DNA of 64,000 bases, taken from contig NZ_FWXU01000001.1 in assembly GCF_900176345.1 (NCBI RefSeq), forward strand, positions 496,001 to 560,000, written 5' to 3'. The notes under the pieces are model-generated. The model was given only the letters and a program-made list of their open reading frames with translations. It was not told where the DNA came from and ran no database searches. How positions within the stretch are numbered: position 1 is the stretch's first letter; each line of letters starts with the position of its first letter. This DNA is from Rhizobium sp. RU36D (GTDB lineage Bacteria > Pseudomonadota > Alphaproteobacteria > Rhizobiales > Rhizobiaceae). Below, piece after piece: positions 55,055-63,112 of this stretch. Both the position numbers and the translations under genes were made by a program.

Positions 55055-55070
55055 ATTTCAAGCTTGAAAT
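55055..55070. promoter_or_regulatory. 16-base palindrome upstream of the GntR-LLM operon
   Basis: ATTTCAAG-CTTGAAAT is perfectly symmetrical and lies 40 bases before the GntR start. GTATA-containing sites flank it (ACCGTATATGG near 55035, AGTATACGA near 55122). It is a probable operator or part of the promoter for the unit. Confidence 0.55.
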
Positions 55071-55135
55071 TTATGTTTTCTTACTGTTTTCGCCAATGAT
55101 GATCATATTCCGGCCAGAACAGTATACGAATAATC

Positions 55136-55933
55136 TCATTTCACGCTTGGTGATCCTCGCCCCGATGCGACCAGCGAACGGAAATCATCGATGGCCTGCT
55201 GAGGCGCCTTCGCGCACCATGGGCCGCGGCTTGGCTCGATGCCGTTCAGCGTCCGGAGGCGCACCTGCATCTCCGCGGACTTCAAGGCGACGGCAGCGCA
55301 ATTGACAACGGGCGCCTGGCCAATGCGCAAACCATATTCACCGCCGATCAAGAGACCCGGCAGAACGCCGGCCGGCACCACCACATCGGCACCATCCCGC
55401 ACCAGGGGCTCGGCACAGGCGCGGAATGCGTCGAGCATCCGGCTCTTGGCCTCGGCATCGCCGGCAAAGCATCCCGTGAAATCGGAAGGATCCGCGTTCA
55501 GGCCCACGACGTGGCTAATGCGCCCCGACAGGCCATAGAGATCGCCCTGCTCTAGATGCATGGAGCGGAACACGTCGTCCAACGTCACGAGCGCGATGCG
55601 ACGCCCCATCTGGGCCGCAAAATGCAGGGTCGATTCTCCCGCGCCAATGACGGGAATGGAGACGGCAGACTTCAGCTCGTAGAGGCCCGGATCCTGGAAA
55701 TGCCCCATCACCACGGAATCATAGCCCTGCAGTTCCGCCTCGATACCGTTATCGATGGCCAGAATGGCGCAGCGAAATTCCGAGAGCCGGCCGAAGGAGC
55801 GGTCCGGCGGGCTGATGCCATGGACCTCGACCGATGTTCCGGGCTCGGCAATGGCGTTCAAGTATTCGGAAAGCCGCTTCATGTAGGAGGCGCTGGCCGT
55901 CTGATCGATAAAACTCTGCCAGAAAATACGCAT
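55136..55933 (-). CDS. Asp/Glu/hydantoin racemase-family protein lacking the catalytic cysteines
   Basis: This 265-residue protein follows the Asp/Glu/hydantoin racemase superfamily fold. At the first active-site motif it has GHFQDPGL (His78) where hydantoin racemases have Cys-Phe-Gly-Asp-Pro-Gly-Leu. At the second it has VPAGVLPG near 187-194 in place of a Gly-Cys-Ala motif. Both catalytic cysteines are therefore missing, and a normal two-base racemase mechanism is not possible. It may be a binding protein or an enzyme with other chemistry. ATG 55933 with AAGGACTAAAGGC upstream is preferred to 55987. It lies upstream of the GntR-LLM unit in the same direction. Confidence 0.75.
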   Translation of the reverse strand: MRIFWQSFIDQTASASYMKRLSEYLNAIAEPGTSVEVHGISPPDRSFGRLSEFRCAILAIDNGIEAELQGYDSVVMGHFQDPGLYELKSAVSIPVIGAGESTLHFAAQMGRRIALVTLDDVFRSMHLEQGDLYGLSGRISHVVGLNADPSDFTGCFAGDAEAKSRMLDAFRACAEPLVRDGADVVVPAGVLPGLLIGGEYGLRIGQAPVVNCAAVALKSAEMQVRLRTLNGIEPSRGPWCAKAPQQAIDDFRSLVASGRGSPSVK

Positions 55934-56052
55934 TGCCTTTAGTCCTTCCTGATGGGATCTCTTGCGAACCAGGCGCTGTTTTGCCATGGAATTTAGGGAT
56001 AGTTTTCGTCGCTGTGTCGTGTCGGCCCGCGGCGCTGATCAGCGACAGGACC

Positions 56053-56598
56053 ATGGCCATGACCGATCTCGACGCCTCGACTGCCGAACTGGATGCCGAC
56101 GGCGCCGCCAAGGAACTGGCGCTCACCGATTTCGAATGGTCCCTGTGGCGCGTATCCTCGGCCTTCCTGCGCTGGCAGAGCGAATGCGCTTCGGCGCTGG
56201 CCGGTGCCACGCTGAGCGGCCATGACACGGCGGTCCTGCACACCATCAAATATCGCGACAAGCCGAAGGGGCTGTCGGAGATTTCCCGGCTGCTCGGACG
56301 CGACGATACCGCCAACGTCCAATATGCCATCAAGAAGCTGCTGGCCCTGAAACTGATCGAGCGGGTCAGCGGGCGCTCCCGCAAGGAGACCATCTATACC
56401 CTGTCGCAGAAGGGTCTGAAGCTGACGAAGGACTATCGGCGCCTGCGCAAGGAATTGCTGGTGACCGCCGTGGGCAAGCTTCAGGATGTCGAAGGTGGAT
56501 TGAAGGCCTCGGCCGAAATGCTCGAGCTGCTTTGCAGCTTCTATGACACCGCCTCGCGTCGCGCTTCGACCAGCCATCAGACCACCGCCAAACCCTGA
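56053..56598 (+). CDS. MarR-type winged-helix regulator
   Basis: This protein of about 181 residues has a winged helix (TLSGHDTAVLHTIKY, GLSEISRLLGRDDTANVQYAIKKLLALKLIERV near 75-110) and coiled-coil-like helices at both ends, typical of MarR-family dimers. ATG 56053 or 56059 is likely, both just after AGGA. It is divergent from the racemase-like gene and its stop abuts the end of the convergent cyclase gene. The regulated genes are probably those two units. Confidence 0.8.
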   Translation: MAMTDLDASTAELDADGAAKELALTDFEWSLWRVSSAFLRWQSECASALAGATLSGHDTAVLHTIKYRDKPKGLSEISRLLGRDDTANVQYAIKKLLALKLIERVSGRSRKETIYTLSQKGLKLTKDYRRLRKELLVTAVGKLQDVEGGLKASAEMLELLCSFYDTASRRASTSHQTTAKP

Positions 56599-57381
56599 TC
56601 AGCCCCTGGGGACGAGCGCCAGAACCCGCAAGGGACTGCCTGAGCCGTGCAGGATCTTCAACGGCGCGGCGAGGATCATGCTTCCCGTCGTCGGCAGCAG
56701 ATCGAGATTGCACAGGCATTGCAGCCCGTATTTCCCAGCTCCGTGCAAGAAATGATGCGCCGGATAGGGCGGATGAAAATGTCCGCCCTGACCCGCATCG
56801 GTCCCTATGGTTTCCGTGCCGAAGCCGATGATGCCGCGCTCAGCCACCAGCCATTCCATCACTTCGGCATCCGGTCCCGGCGTGTGGGCACCGTCCTCGT
56901 CGAGATTGGCATAGGCCGCACCTGACTTTTTCGACCAGTCCGTTCGCATCAGCACCCAGGCGCCCGCAGGGATCTTTCCGTGCACCGCCTCCCACTCCAG
57001 AACCCCTGACTTGGTCAGCAGAAAGTCCGCATCGGTGCTCGACTGGGTTGAGCAATCGATGACGCAGGCGGGCGCGACCATATGCCGGGCGGGCAGCTTG
57101 TCGACCGAATTCAGCGGCAGATCACGCCCGGTATACCAATGAACAGGCGCATCGAAATGCGTTCCCGTGTGTTCGCCGAAGGACAGGTTGTTCCAGTACC
57201 ATGCCGGCCCGGAGCCATCGTAATGGGAAATCCGCTCGATCCGCACCGGGGCGGATTGCCCAAGCTCCGGTGGCATGACGATGGTCGGAAAATCGGGTGA
57301 GAGAGTCTGGGTGAGATCGACGACCTCCACGGCACCGCCAACAAGCGCATCCTGCAAGGCGGAAAGAACTGACGCGTTCAT
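56599..57381 (-). CDS. metal-dependent cyclase/kynurenine-formamidase-like hydrolase
   Basis: This 260-residue protein of the cyclase family has the signature HTGTHFDAPVHW near 71-82, which supplies the divalent metal ligands. Relatives hydrolyse formyl-kynurenine, cyclic amides or lactones (for example isatin hydrolase). GGAG five bases before the ATG supports the start. It is the last gene of the minus-strand unit that begins with the acyl-CoA ligase or ohr gene, ten bases after the DUF35-SDR gene. A ring-opening or lactone/amide hydrolysis step in the local pathway is likely. Confidence 0.83.
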   Translation of the reverse strand: MNASVLSALQDALVGGAVEVVDLTQTLSPDFPTIVMPPELGQSAPVRIERISHYDGSGPAWYWNNLSFGEHTGTHFDAPVHWYTGRDLPLNSVDKLPARHMVAPACVIDCSTQSSTDADFLLTKSGVLEWEAVHGKIPAGAWVLMRTDWSKKSGAAYANLDEDGAHTPGPDAEVMEWLVAERGIIGFGTETIGTDAGQGGHFHPPYPAHHFLHGAGKYGLQCLCNLDLLPTTGSMILAAPLKILHGSGSPLRVLALVPRG

Positions 57382-57391
57382 GGGATCTCCT

Positions 57392-58642
57392 TCACGACCG
57401 GTCGCGACCGAGCTCGCGCTCGACGGCTTTGGGATTTGCCTTCAGCCGCTGATGCAAATCCTTGGCGATATCGCCGACATAGACCTCTTCCAGACCGCGG
57501 ATGAGACCATCGACCACGGCATCGGCAATCGCCTTCTGGCCCACTTTGGGCTGCGGCAGGGTCTGGAACCATTCGCTATCCGTGGGGCCGGTCAGCACAT
57601 TCATGAGCCGTACGCCGCCCGCACCGAGTTCGGCCCTCAGGGCATGCGACAGCGCCAGCGCAGCGGCCTGCGCCGCCCCATAGGCCGCAAAGCCAGGTGC
57701 ATGAGCCTCGCCATAGATCGACAAGAGATTGACCCAGGCGGCCGCACCCGTAGCACCATCCGCGCCGCGCGACATCATGACCGGTGCCAGCGCCTGGGCA
57801 AGCCGCATCATGCCGAAGACGATCACTTCCATCGCATCGCGCGCAGGGTTGATCTGGCCGGGTCCGAGAATGGAACCGGGACGGATGAAGTCAGCCGTAT
57901 TGATGACGATCTCGATCTTGGCGCCATAGTCGCGAGCGAAATCCGCGACCGACGTCTCGCTGGTGACATCGAGCGGAACGAGATGGACACCGTCCTGCTT
58001 TTCCAGCGCCTCACGCGCCGGAAAGGGCTTCCAGTCCTCCGACACCCCGACGAAGATGCTGGCCGCACCCGCCTTCTTCAGCCGAGCCACCAGGGCCACA
58101 GCAACCGGATGACGCCCATCGGTGACCAGAACCCGGCGATGCCGGGGGTCCGCGGTCAGCTCCCGCCATTGCGGATCGTCTGCCATGTCGAATTTTCCTT
58201 CACGAGGAGCCGCATAGAATACCGCCTGCCCCGCCTTGTCGAGCTTCAGGAAAAGGCGCACAGGCATGTCGGGCCGGCAGGCACCATGGAGATGACACAG
58301 GGCCGTCGGGCCGCAGTCGAACTTCACCAGGCCGACATTCCAAGGTGCACGCTCCCGGAAGTAATTATCGGCCGGCACTTCTGCCGATGTCATGGACAGA
58401 ACCACGCCGGTGTCGGGGGCATCGGCCATGGAAAGCTCAGCGGAGAGGCATTGCGGACAGGCCTCGCGCATCGGATAGGCAAAGGCGCCACAGGCCTCGC
58501 AGCGCTGCAGGGCAAAGCGGCCTTCGGCCGCCGCGGCGGTCAGTTCATGCGCACGCCGGCTGCGGCTTTGTGGCGGCAGCAGTGGCAAACGGGTGCGGAC
58601 CAGCGGGTTCTTCCGCTTCGGCTTTTCCAACGGACCACTCAT
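57392..58642 (-). CDS. DUF35 OB-fold/zinc-ribbon protein fused to a degenerate SDR domain
   Basis: This is a 416-residue fusion. Residues about 30-155 are a DUF35 unit: the zinc ribbon has Cys48, Cys51, Cys62 and Cys65, followed by an OB-fold strand set (GLVKFDCG). Residues about 170-390 are SDR-like but degenerate: the glycine motif reads VTDGRHPVA, NNAG reads NTAD, and the Ser308/Tyr321 pair lacks the catalytic lysine (Gln325 instead). DUF35 proteins usually partner thiolase-fold enzymes. The start overlaps the stop of the thiolase-fold gene by four bases (ATGA), which supports a complex. Confidence 0.8.
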   Translation of the reverse strand: MSGPLEKPKRKNPLVRTRLPLLPPQSRSRRAHELTAAAAEGRFALQRCEACGAFAYPMREACPQCLSAELSMADAPDTGVVLSMTSAEVPADNYFRERAPWNVGLVKFDCGPTALCHLHGACRPDMPVRLFLKLDKAGQAVFYAAPREGKFDMADDPQWRELTADPRHRRVLVTDGRHPVAVALVARLKKAGAASIFVGVSEDWKPFPAREALEKQDGVHLVPLDVTSETSVADFARDYGAKIEIVINTADFIRPGSILGPGQINPARDAMEVIVFGMMRLAQALAPVMMSRGADGATGAAAWVNLLSIYGEAHAPGFAAYGAAQAAALALSHALRAELGAGGVRLMNVLTGPTDSEWFQTLPQPKVGQKAIADAVVDGLIRGLEEVYVGDIAKDLHQRLKANPKAVERELGRDRS

Positions 58643-59817
58643 GCACCGTCTCCCGCAAGAATGATTGCCCCGGATGCCAGGCCACGGTCGTAATTGATCA
58701 TGCCGAAGCCGGAGGCGAGCGCGAGGCACGCATCGGCGACCTGGGTCGGCCCTGCCGTCCCCGTGACCTGGCGGATCGACTCGACAATACCGAGATGTCC
58801 CCCGGCGGCGCCGGCCTGCCCCACCGACAATTGCCCACCGGATGTATTGTGCGGAAACGAGCCCGATATGGTCAGGTCGTGCTGGCGCACGAAATCAGGC
58901 CCTTCGCCCTTGGCGCAGAAGCCGAGATCCTCGAACTGCATCATGGAGATCACAGGGTAATCGTCATAGGTCTGCACGAGGTCGATATCGTCAGGTTCAA
59001 CGCCCGCCATGGCATAGAGCTCACCGATATCGACAGCCCAGCCGCCCCGCTCCTGGACCGCATCCCCGGCAAAGGCGTGATGCCGCTCGATGGTGGAGAG
59101 CAGCCGCGCGAAAGGCAGGCCAAGGCTCTGCGCCATCTCCTCGCGCATGACGAGGAAGGCCTCGGCGCCCGCACAGGGCATGACGCAGTCGAACAGATGG
59201 ATCGGCTCGGCAATGGCGCGCGCCGCCATGTAGTCGTCCAGCGTCAGCGGCTTCTTCATCAGCGCGTTCGGGTTTTTCAGCGCGTTATCCCGCTGGGCCA
59301 CGCAGATCTTGCCGAAATCCTCGCGTTTGGCGCCGAATTTGCGCATGTAGTTGCCGGCAATCAGCGCGAAACTCGCATTGGGTCCGCCGGCACCATAGGG
59401 ATAGACGGCATCCTGCGAGAAGCGGGAGAAATTCTCCAGCGACTGGCGAAACGAATCCACATGGTTCGTGTCGGCGGCGATGCAGGCGATGACATCGGCA
59501 TCGCCCATCTGCACGGCGCGGGCGGCACGGCGCAGCGACACGACGCCAGACACGCCGCCCATCGGCACGAAATCGATAAAGCGTGGGCTGAGCCCGAAAT
59601 GCTGGGTCAGGCCGATTGCCGTATCCGGTGCTGTGGAAAAGCTGGCAATCGACAGGCCGTCGAAATCACGGTGGCTAAGGCCAGATCCCTTGGCCAGCGC
59701 TGCAAGCGCTCGACCGACCCACCAGGCCGTGCTGTCGATGGAAAAGCGGACATAGGGCACGGTCACCGGGACGGCGAGAACCACCCCGTCATAGCCCTGC
59801 CGTTTCATCTCAGCCAT
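58639..59817 (-). CDS. thiolase-fold protein without thiolase catalytic residues (lipid-transfer/aldolase-like)
   Basis: This 392-residue thiolase-superfamily protein lacks the usual residues. The nucleophile region reads GGVSG near 87-91 with no cysteine. The His motif GHPxGATG has become GQAGAAGG. The C-terminal Cys-Gly-Gly motif reads ASGAIIL. This pattern is known in lipid-transfer-protein-like members such as Ltp2, which act as retro-aldolases with a DUF35 partner. The next gene encodes a DUF35 fusion and is translationally coupled. ATG 59817 with GGGGAG six bases upstream is preferred to the TTG at 59841. Confidence 0.82.
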   Translation of the reverse strand: MAEMKRQGYDGVVLAVPVTVPYVRFSIDSTAWWVGRALAALAKGSGLSHRDFDGLSIASFSTAPDTAIGLTQHFGLSPRFIDFVPMGGVSGVVSLRRAARAVQMGDADVIACIAADTNHVDSFRQSLENFSRFSQDAVYPYGAGGPNASFALIAGNYMRKFGAKREDFGKICVAQRDNALKNPNALMKKPLTLDDYMAARAIAEPIHLFDCVMPCAGAEAFLVMREEMAQSLGLPFARLLSTIERHHAFAGDAVQERGGWAVDIGELYAMAGVEPDDIDLVQTYDDYPVISMMQFEDLGFCAKGEGPDFVRQHDLTISGSFPHNTSGGQLSVGQAGAAGGHLGIVESIRQVTGTAGPTQVADACLALASGFGMINYDRGLASGAIILAGDGA

Positions 59818-59841
59818 GGTCCGCTCCCCTTGCTGCAACAA

Positions 59842-60270
59842 TCAGGCGACCGTCAGCTTGACGTCGATATTGCCGCGCGTTGCGTTGGAATACGGGCAGC
59901 GCTCATGGGCGCCGGCCACGATCTCTTCCGCCAGGGCCTTGTCGATGCCCGGCAGCGAAACAGAAAGTTCGACGGCAAGTGCATAGCCGACCGGAACCGG
60001 ACCGATACCGACAGTCGCAGACACCGTTACGTCATCCGGCAGCGCGATCTTGCGGGTGCGGGCGACCAGCTTGACGGCGCCGAGGAAGCAGGCGGCATAA
60101 CCGGCGGCAAACAACTGCTCCGGATTGGTGCCGTCGCCACCTGGCCCGCCTAGTCCCTTGGGAACGCTCAGCGCCAGCTTGAAGCTGCCATCGGCACTTT
60201 CGGCCCGGCCGTCACGACCGCCCGTGGCTGTCATCGTGGTTTCGAAAAGGATCTTTTCAGGCTGCAGCAT
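59842..60270 (-). CDS. ohr: organic hydroperoxide resistance protein (Ohr/OsmC family)
   Basis: This 142-residue thiol peroxidase reduces organic hydroperoxides. Both redox cysteines are present: Cys61 in AACFLGA and Cys125 in HERCPYSN. The gene usually stands beside ohrR; here no OhrR is adjacent, and ohr sits in a catabolic unit between the ligase and thiolase-fold genes. It may protect against peroxides from the local oxygenase chemistry. AGGAGA five bases before ATG 60270 supports the start. Confidence 0.9.
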   Translation of the reverse strand: MLQPEKILFETTMTATGGRDGRAESADGSFKLALSVPKGLGGPGGDGTNPEQLFAAGYAACFLGAVKLVARTRKIALPDDVTVSATVGIGPVPVGYALAVELSVSLPGIDKALAEEIVAGAHERCPYSNATRGNIDVKLTVA

Positions 60271-60298
60271 CACGGTCTCCTATCAGACGTTGTATGCG

Positions 60299-60310
60299 AT
60301 GATTTATCAT
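60299..60310. promoter_or_regulatory. small palindrome before ohr
   Basis: ATGAT-TT-ATCAT lies about 30 bases before the ohr start, in the 114-base gap to the ligase gene. It may mark a separate promoter and operator for ohr and the downstream genes. The evidence is symmetry only. Confidence 0.4.
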
Positions 60311-60384
60311 TTAAGTTTTCAAGCGAGTTGGCAAGGGCGGATGCGCTTTGCGGCGCGATCACCGGCTGACGATCACCAGCTTGC

Positions 60385-62004
60385 TTAAGAGGTTCTGAAA
60401 CCCGCCTTCCGGTCCCGAAGGTCTAGTGAAAGCCCTGCTTCCGCCAGCCTCTGGCCTTCGCTGCGCAGCACGCCGCGCTGCAGCTTTTGGGTGGAACTGA
60501 CAGGAAGCTTTTCTACGAAAGCCACATAGCCGGGCAGCTTGTGGTAGGAAAGACGCATCGAGGCATGGGCAAGCAGCGCCAGGGCACGATCCATGTCCTC
60601 GCCCTCGGCGACAGGGCGCTTCGGCACGACGAAGGCGAAGACCTCTTCGCCCCTGATATCGTCAGCGACAGGCGTCACCGCCGCCGCCTCCACCTCAGGG
60701 TCTGCCATCAGGGCTGCTTCGACCTCCAGCACCGCGATGTTCTCGCCGCTGCGACGAACGATGCTCTTCTTGCGGTCGAAGAAGTAGAGAAGGCCCGCCT
60801 CGTCGGCATAGACCACGTCGCCCGTGTGGAACCAGCCACCTGCCCAGGCCTCCTCCGTTGCCTTTTCGTCTCCCAGATATCCAGCGAAAAAGCCACGCCG
60901 CGGATCTTCGCCTGCAGCACGTACCCAAAGCTCGCCGGGCGTGCCCAAGGCGACATCGGCTCCGGCATCGTCAACGATGCGATAGTCCATGCCATCCCGC
61001 GGACGCCCGATGCAGCGCCGGCCGGGCTCGTATACATCTCTGGCCGTGCTGGTCACCGCAGCCCCACCGGTCTCGGTCATGGCCCAGGCCTCGACGATCG
61101 GCAGGCCATAACGTTCTTCGAACACGGTCTTGTGGCGCGCATCGACACCGGGACCGAGAACGAAGCGGGCCTTGTGGGCGCGTTCTGCCGGATGTTCCGG
61201 AAGCTGCAGCAAAATGGCGGGGATAACACCGAGCGCGTGGACAATCGTGGCGCCGCTGTCGGAAACCGTCTGCCACCACTTGCTGGCGCTGAACCGGTCC
61301 AGCGGCACCACGGCACCACCCATGACGATCATGCCCACCGTCGTGCAGCCAAGCGCATTCATGTGGAACAGCGGCAGTGGCGTCAACGCTACCTCGCAAT
61401 CCTCCAACATTGCGGCAATGCCGCCTTGGGTCACGTACCACTCGGCCAGCTTCATGAAATAGCCATTGGTGAGGATGCAGGCCTTGGGCTTGCCGGTGCT
61501 GCCTGACGTGAACAGCAAGGCGCATTCGTCCTGAAGACCACCGCCCCCGGCCGCACGTTTTGGCTGGGCTTCGGGAATGGCGTCGCCGGGATGCATGCGG
61601 GAAAATCCGTCCGGCGTGCCCGCCGTGACCAACCCGTCGAATTCCGGATAGGCGACGATCAACTGCGCCTTGGAGACATCAATCTGGAAGGCCAGTTCAT
61701 CCGGCCGCATGTCTGGATTGATGGGCACGATGGAGGCGCCGATGGCATTGAGAGCAAGCCAATGCACGAAAAAATCAGGCCGGTTCTGCAACAGCAGGGC
61801 AACGCGCGAGCCGGCTCCATAACCCGCCGCGGCAAAATCCGCCCGCAGGCTCTCCACCATCGCGAAGATCTCGCCATAGCTCAAGCGGAAACCATCAGGC
61901 GCATAGGGAAGCCCGGCACTGGCCGGCGCGATGAGAAATGGCAGATCGGGCTTTGACAGCGCCTTGCGCTCAAACGCCAGATAAGGCGACGGCAACATCA
62001 ACAT
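60385..62004 (-). CDS. AMP-forming acyl-CoA synthetase/ligase
   Basis: This 539-residue adenylate-forming enzyme activates a carboxylic acid to its CoA thioester. The phosphate loop TSGSTGKPKA lies at 166-175, the A5-type motif AMTETGGA near 310 and the hinge region GWFHTGDVVYADEAGLLYF near 390-408. The C-terminal catalytic lysine lies in the VSSTQKLQRGVLR region. The substrate is not predictable from sequence alone. GGGAG before ATG 62004 supports the start. The gene is divergent from a LysR regulator and heads the minus-strand unit. Confidence 0.9.
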   Translation of the reverse strand: MLMLPSPYLAFERKALSKPDLPFLIAPASAGLPYAPDGFRLSYGEIFAMVESLRADFAAAGYGAGSRVALLLQNRPDFFVHWLALNAIGASIVPINPDMRPDELAFQIDVSKAQLIVAYPEFDGLVTAGTPDGFSRMHPGDAIPEAQPKRAAGGGGLQDECALLFTSGSTGKPKACILTNGYFMKLAEWYVTQGGIAAMLEDCEVALTPLPLFHMNALGCTTVGMIVMGGAVVPLDRFSASKWWQTVSDSGATIVHALGVIPAILLQLPEHPAERAHKARFVLGPGVDARHKTVFEERYGLPIVEAWAMTETGGAAVTSTARDVYEPGRRCIGRPRDGMDYRIVDDAGADVALGTPGELWVRAAGEDPRRGFFAGYLGDEKATEEAWAGGWFHTGDVVYADEAGLLYFFDRKKSIVRRSGENIAVLEVEAALMADPEVEAAAVTPVADDIRGEEVFAFVVPKRPVAEGEDMDRALALLAHASMRLSYHKLPGYVAFVEKLPVSSTQKLQRGVLRSEGQRLAEAGLSLDLRDRKAGFRTS

Positions 62005-62078
62005 CCCAGGCTCCCTTATTATTTGAAACGTAAACTATCCCGGCTGATGCCGATGATCCAATTCAATTGTTTTGTGTG

Positions 62079-62101
62079 ATTGATCGCAAATTGCTATCAA
62101 T
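62079..62101. promoter_or_regulatory. LysR-type binding site between ligase and lysR genes
   Basis: ATTGAT-N11-ATCAAT is a perfect LysR-box dyad (T-N11-A core) ending five bases before the lysR ATG and 75 bases from the ligase start. It fits autoregulation plus control of the divergent ligase unit. Confidence 0.7.
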
Positions 62102-62105
62102 AACC

Positions 62106-62996
62106 ATGGAACCGAGACAACTTCACTATTTCAAGGCCATCGCCGAGGAAGAGCATTTCGGCCGCGCCTCTGCACGCCTGCGCATTGCCCAACCCGCGCT
62201 GAGCCGCCAGATGAAACTGCTGGAAGCCGAACTCGGCGTCGAGCTTTTCGAGCGCCTGCCGAGAGGCATCAGGTTGACCACGGCGGGCCATGTGTTCCTG
62301 GCCCATTGCCGCGAGCTATCGGCACTGATGACGAGGGCCGTTGCGGAGACCAGGGCGGCGGCAACCGGCAGCATCGGCTTCCTAAAGGTCGGCTTCATTG
62401 AGGCCGCGGCGTGGCAGGGTGTCGTGCCTGACAGTATCCGGCATTTCCGCCGCGATTTTCCGGCCGTAGAGCTCAGCCTGTCGGCCATGTCCTCGACGCG
62501 GCAGTTGCAAGCGATCCGCGACGGCGACATCGATGCCGGCTTTCTCTACAATCACGGCGCCGACCCGGATCTGGTCGCAGTGCCCCTCGCCCGCCATCCG
62601 GTGGTGCTAGCGCTTCCCACCGGTCATCGCCTGACGGAGCAGCCGCAGATCGCCTTGGCCGATCTGCGGGATGAAGCCTTTGTCGGGTTCCATCGGCAGG
62701 CCAGCAGCCGATATTATGATGATCTGGCGCAGGCCTTCGCGAAAGGCGGTTTCGAGCCGCGAGTTATCCAGGAACTCGACAGCGAACCTGATATGCTGGC
62801 GCTCGTCAATGCGGGGGTTGGCCTGGCCTTTGTCAACGCCTGCCAGCGATGGCGCCAGCCGCCGGGCATGTCCTTTCATGCCGTGGCGGACCTGGAGGTG
62901 GAACTGGAGCTATCGCTGGTCCGCCGGGCGGACAACACGACCCCAACCCTGCAGCACCTGCTTTCGATCGTGAGTGAGGTGTCCCGAAATAGCTGA
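62106..62996 (+). CDS. LysR-family transcriptional regulator
   Basis: This 296-residue protein has the LysR N-terminal helix-turn-helix (MEPRQLHYFKAIAEEEHFGRA through QPALSRQMKLLEAELG) and a periplasmic-binding-like effector domain from about residue 90, of the CatR/BenM subtype by general look. ATG 62106 has no ribosome site and lies directly after the LysR box, so the message may be leaderless or start further upstream. The upstream in-frame ATG at 62067 would place the box inside the gene. It probably controls the divergent ligase-to-cyclase unit in response to an aromatic or organic acid. Confidence 0.88.
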   Translation: MEPRQLHYFKAIAEEEHFGRASARLRIAQPALSRQMKLLEAELGVELFERLPRGIRLTTAGHVFLAHCRELSALMTRAVAETRAAATGSIGFLKVGFIEAAAWQGVVPDSIRHFRRDFPAVELSLSAMSSTRQLQAIRDGDIDAGFLYNHGADPDLVAVPLARHPVVLALPTGHRLTEQPQIALADLRDEAFVGFHRQASSRYYDDLAQAFAKGGFEPRVIQELDSEPDMLALVNAGVGLAFVNACQRWRQPPGMSFHAVADLEVELELSLVRRADNTTPTLQHLLSIVSEVSRNS

Positions 62997-63030
62997 CCCA
63001 AAGCCGCGGTTTTGCGCTTGCCGACATAAT

Positions 63031-63050
63031 ATATTTTATGTTTAAAATAT
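63031..63050. promoter_or_regulatory. 20-base AT-rich palindrome before the aldolase gene
   Basis: ATATTTTA-TGTT-TAAAATAT is a perfect dyad about 60 bases upstream of the aldolase start, in the 116-base gap after lysR. It is a probable operator; the regulator is not evident, since the site does not look like the LysR box at 62079. Confidence 0.6.
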
Positions 63051-63112
63051 CGTCATGGCTTCGCCTTTATCGGCGACCCCTCCCCTTCCATGGCAACCGG
63101 ATCGAGATCAAC

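Noticed and set aside
58345..60153. Long open frame (602 codons) on the plus strand opposite the thiolase-fold and ohr genes
   Set aside because: Antisense shadow of three well-supported minus-strand genes; the translation is rich in His, Arg and Gly with no family match.
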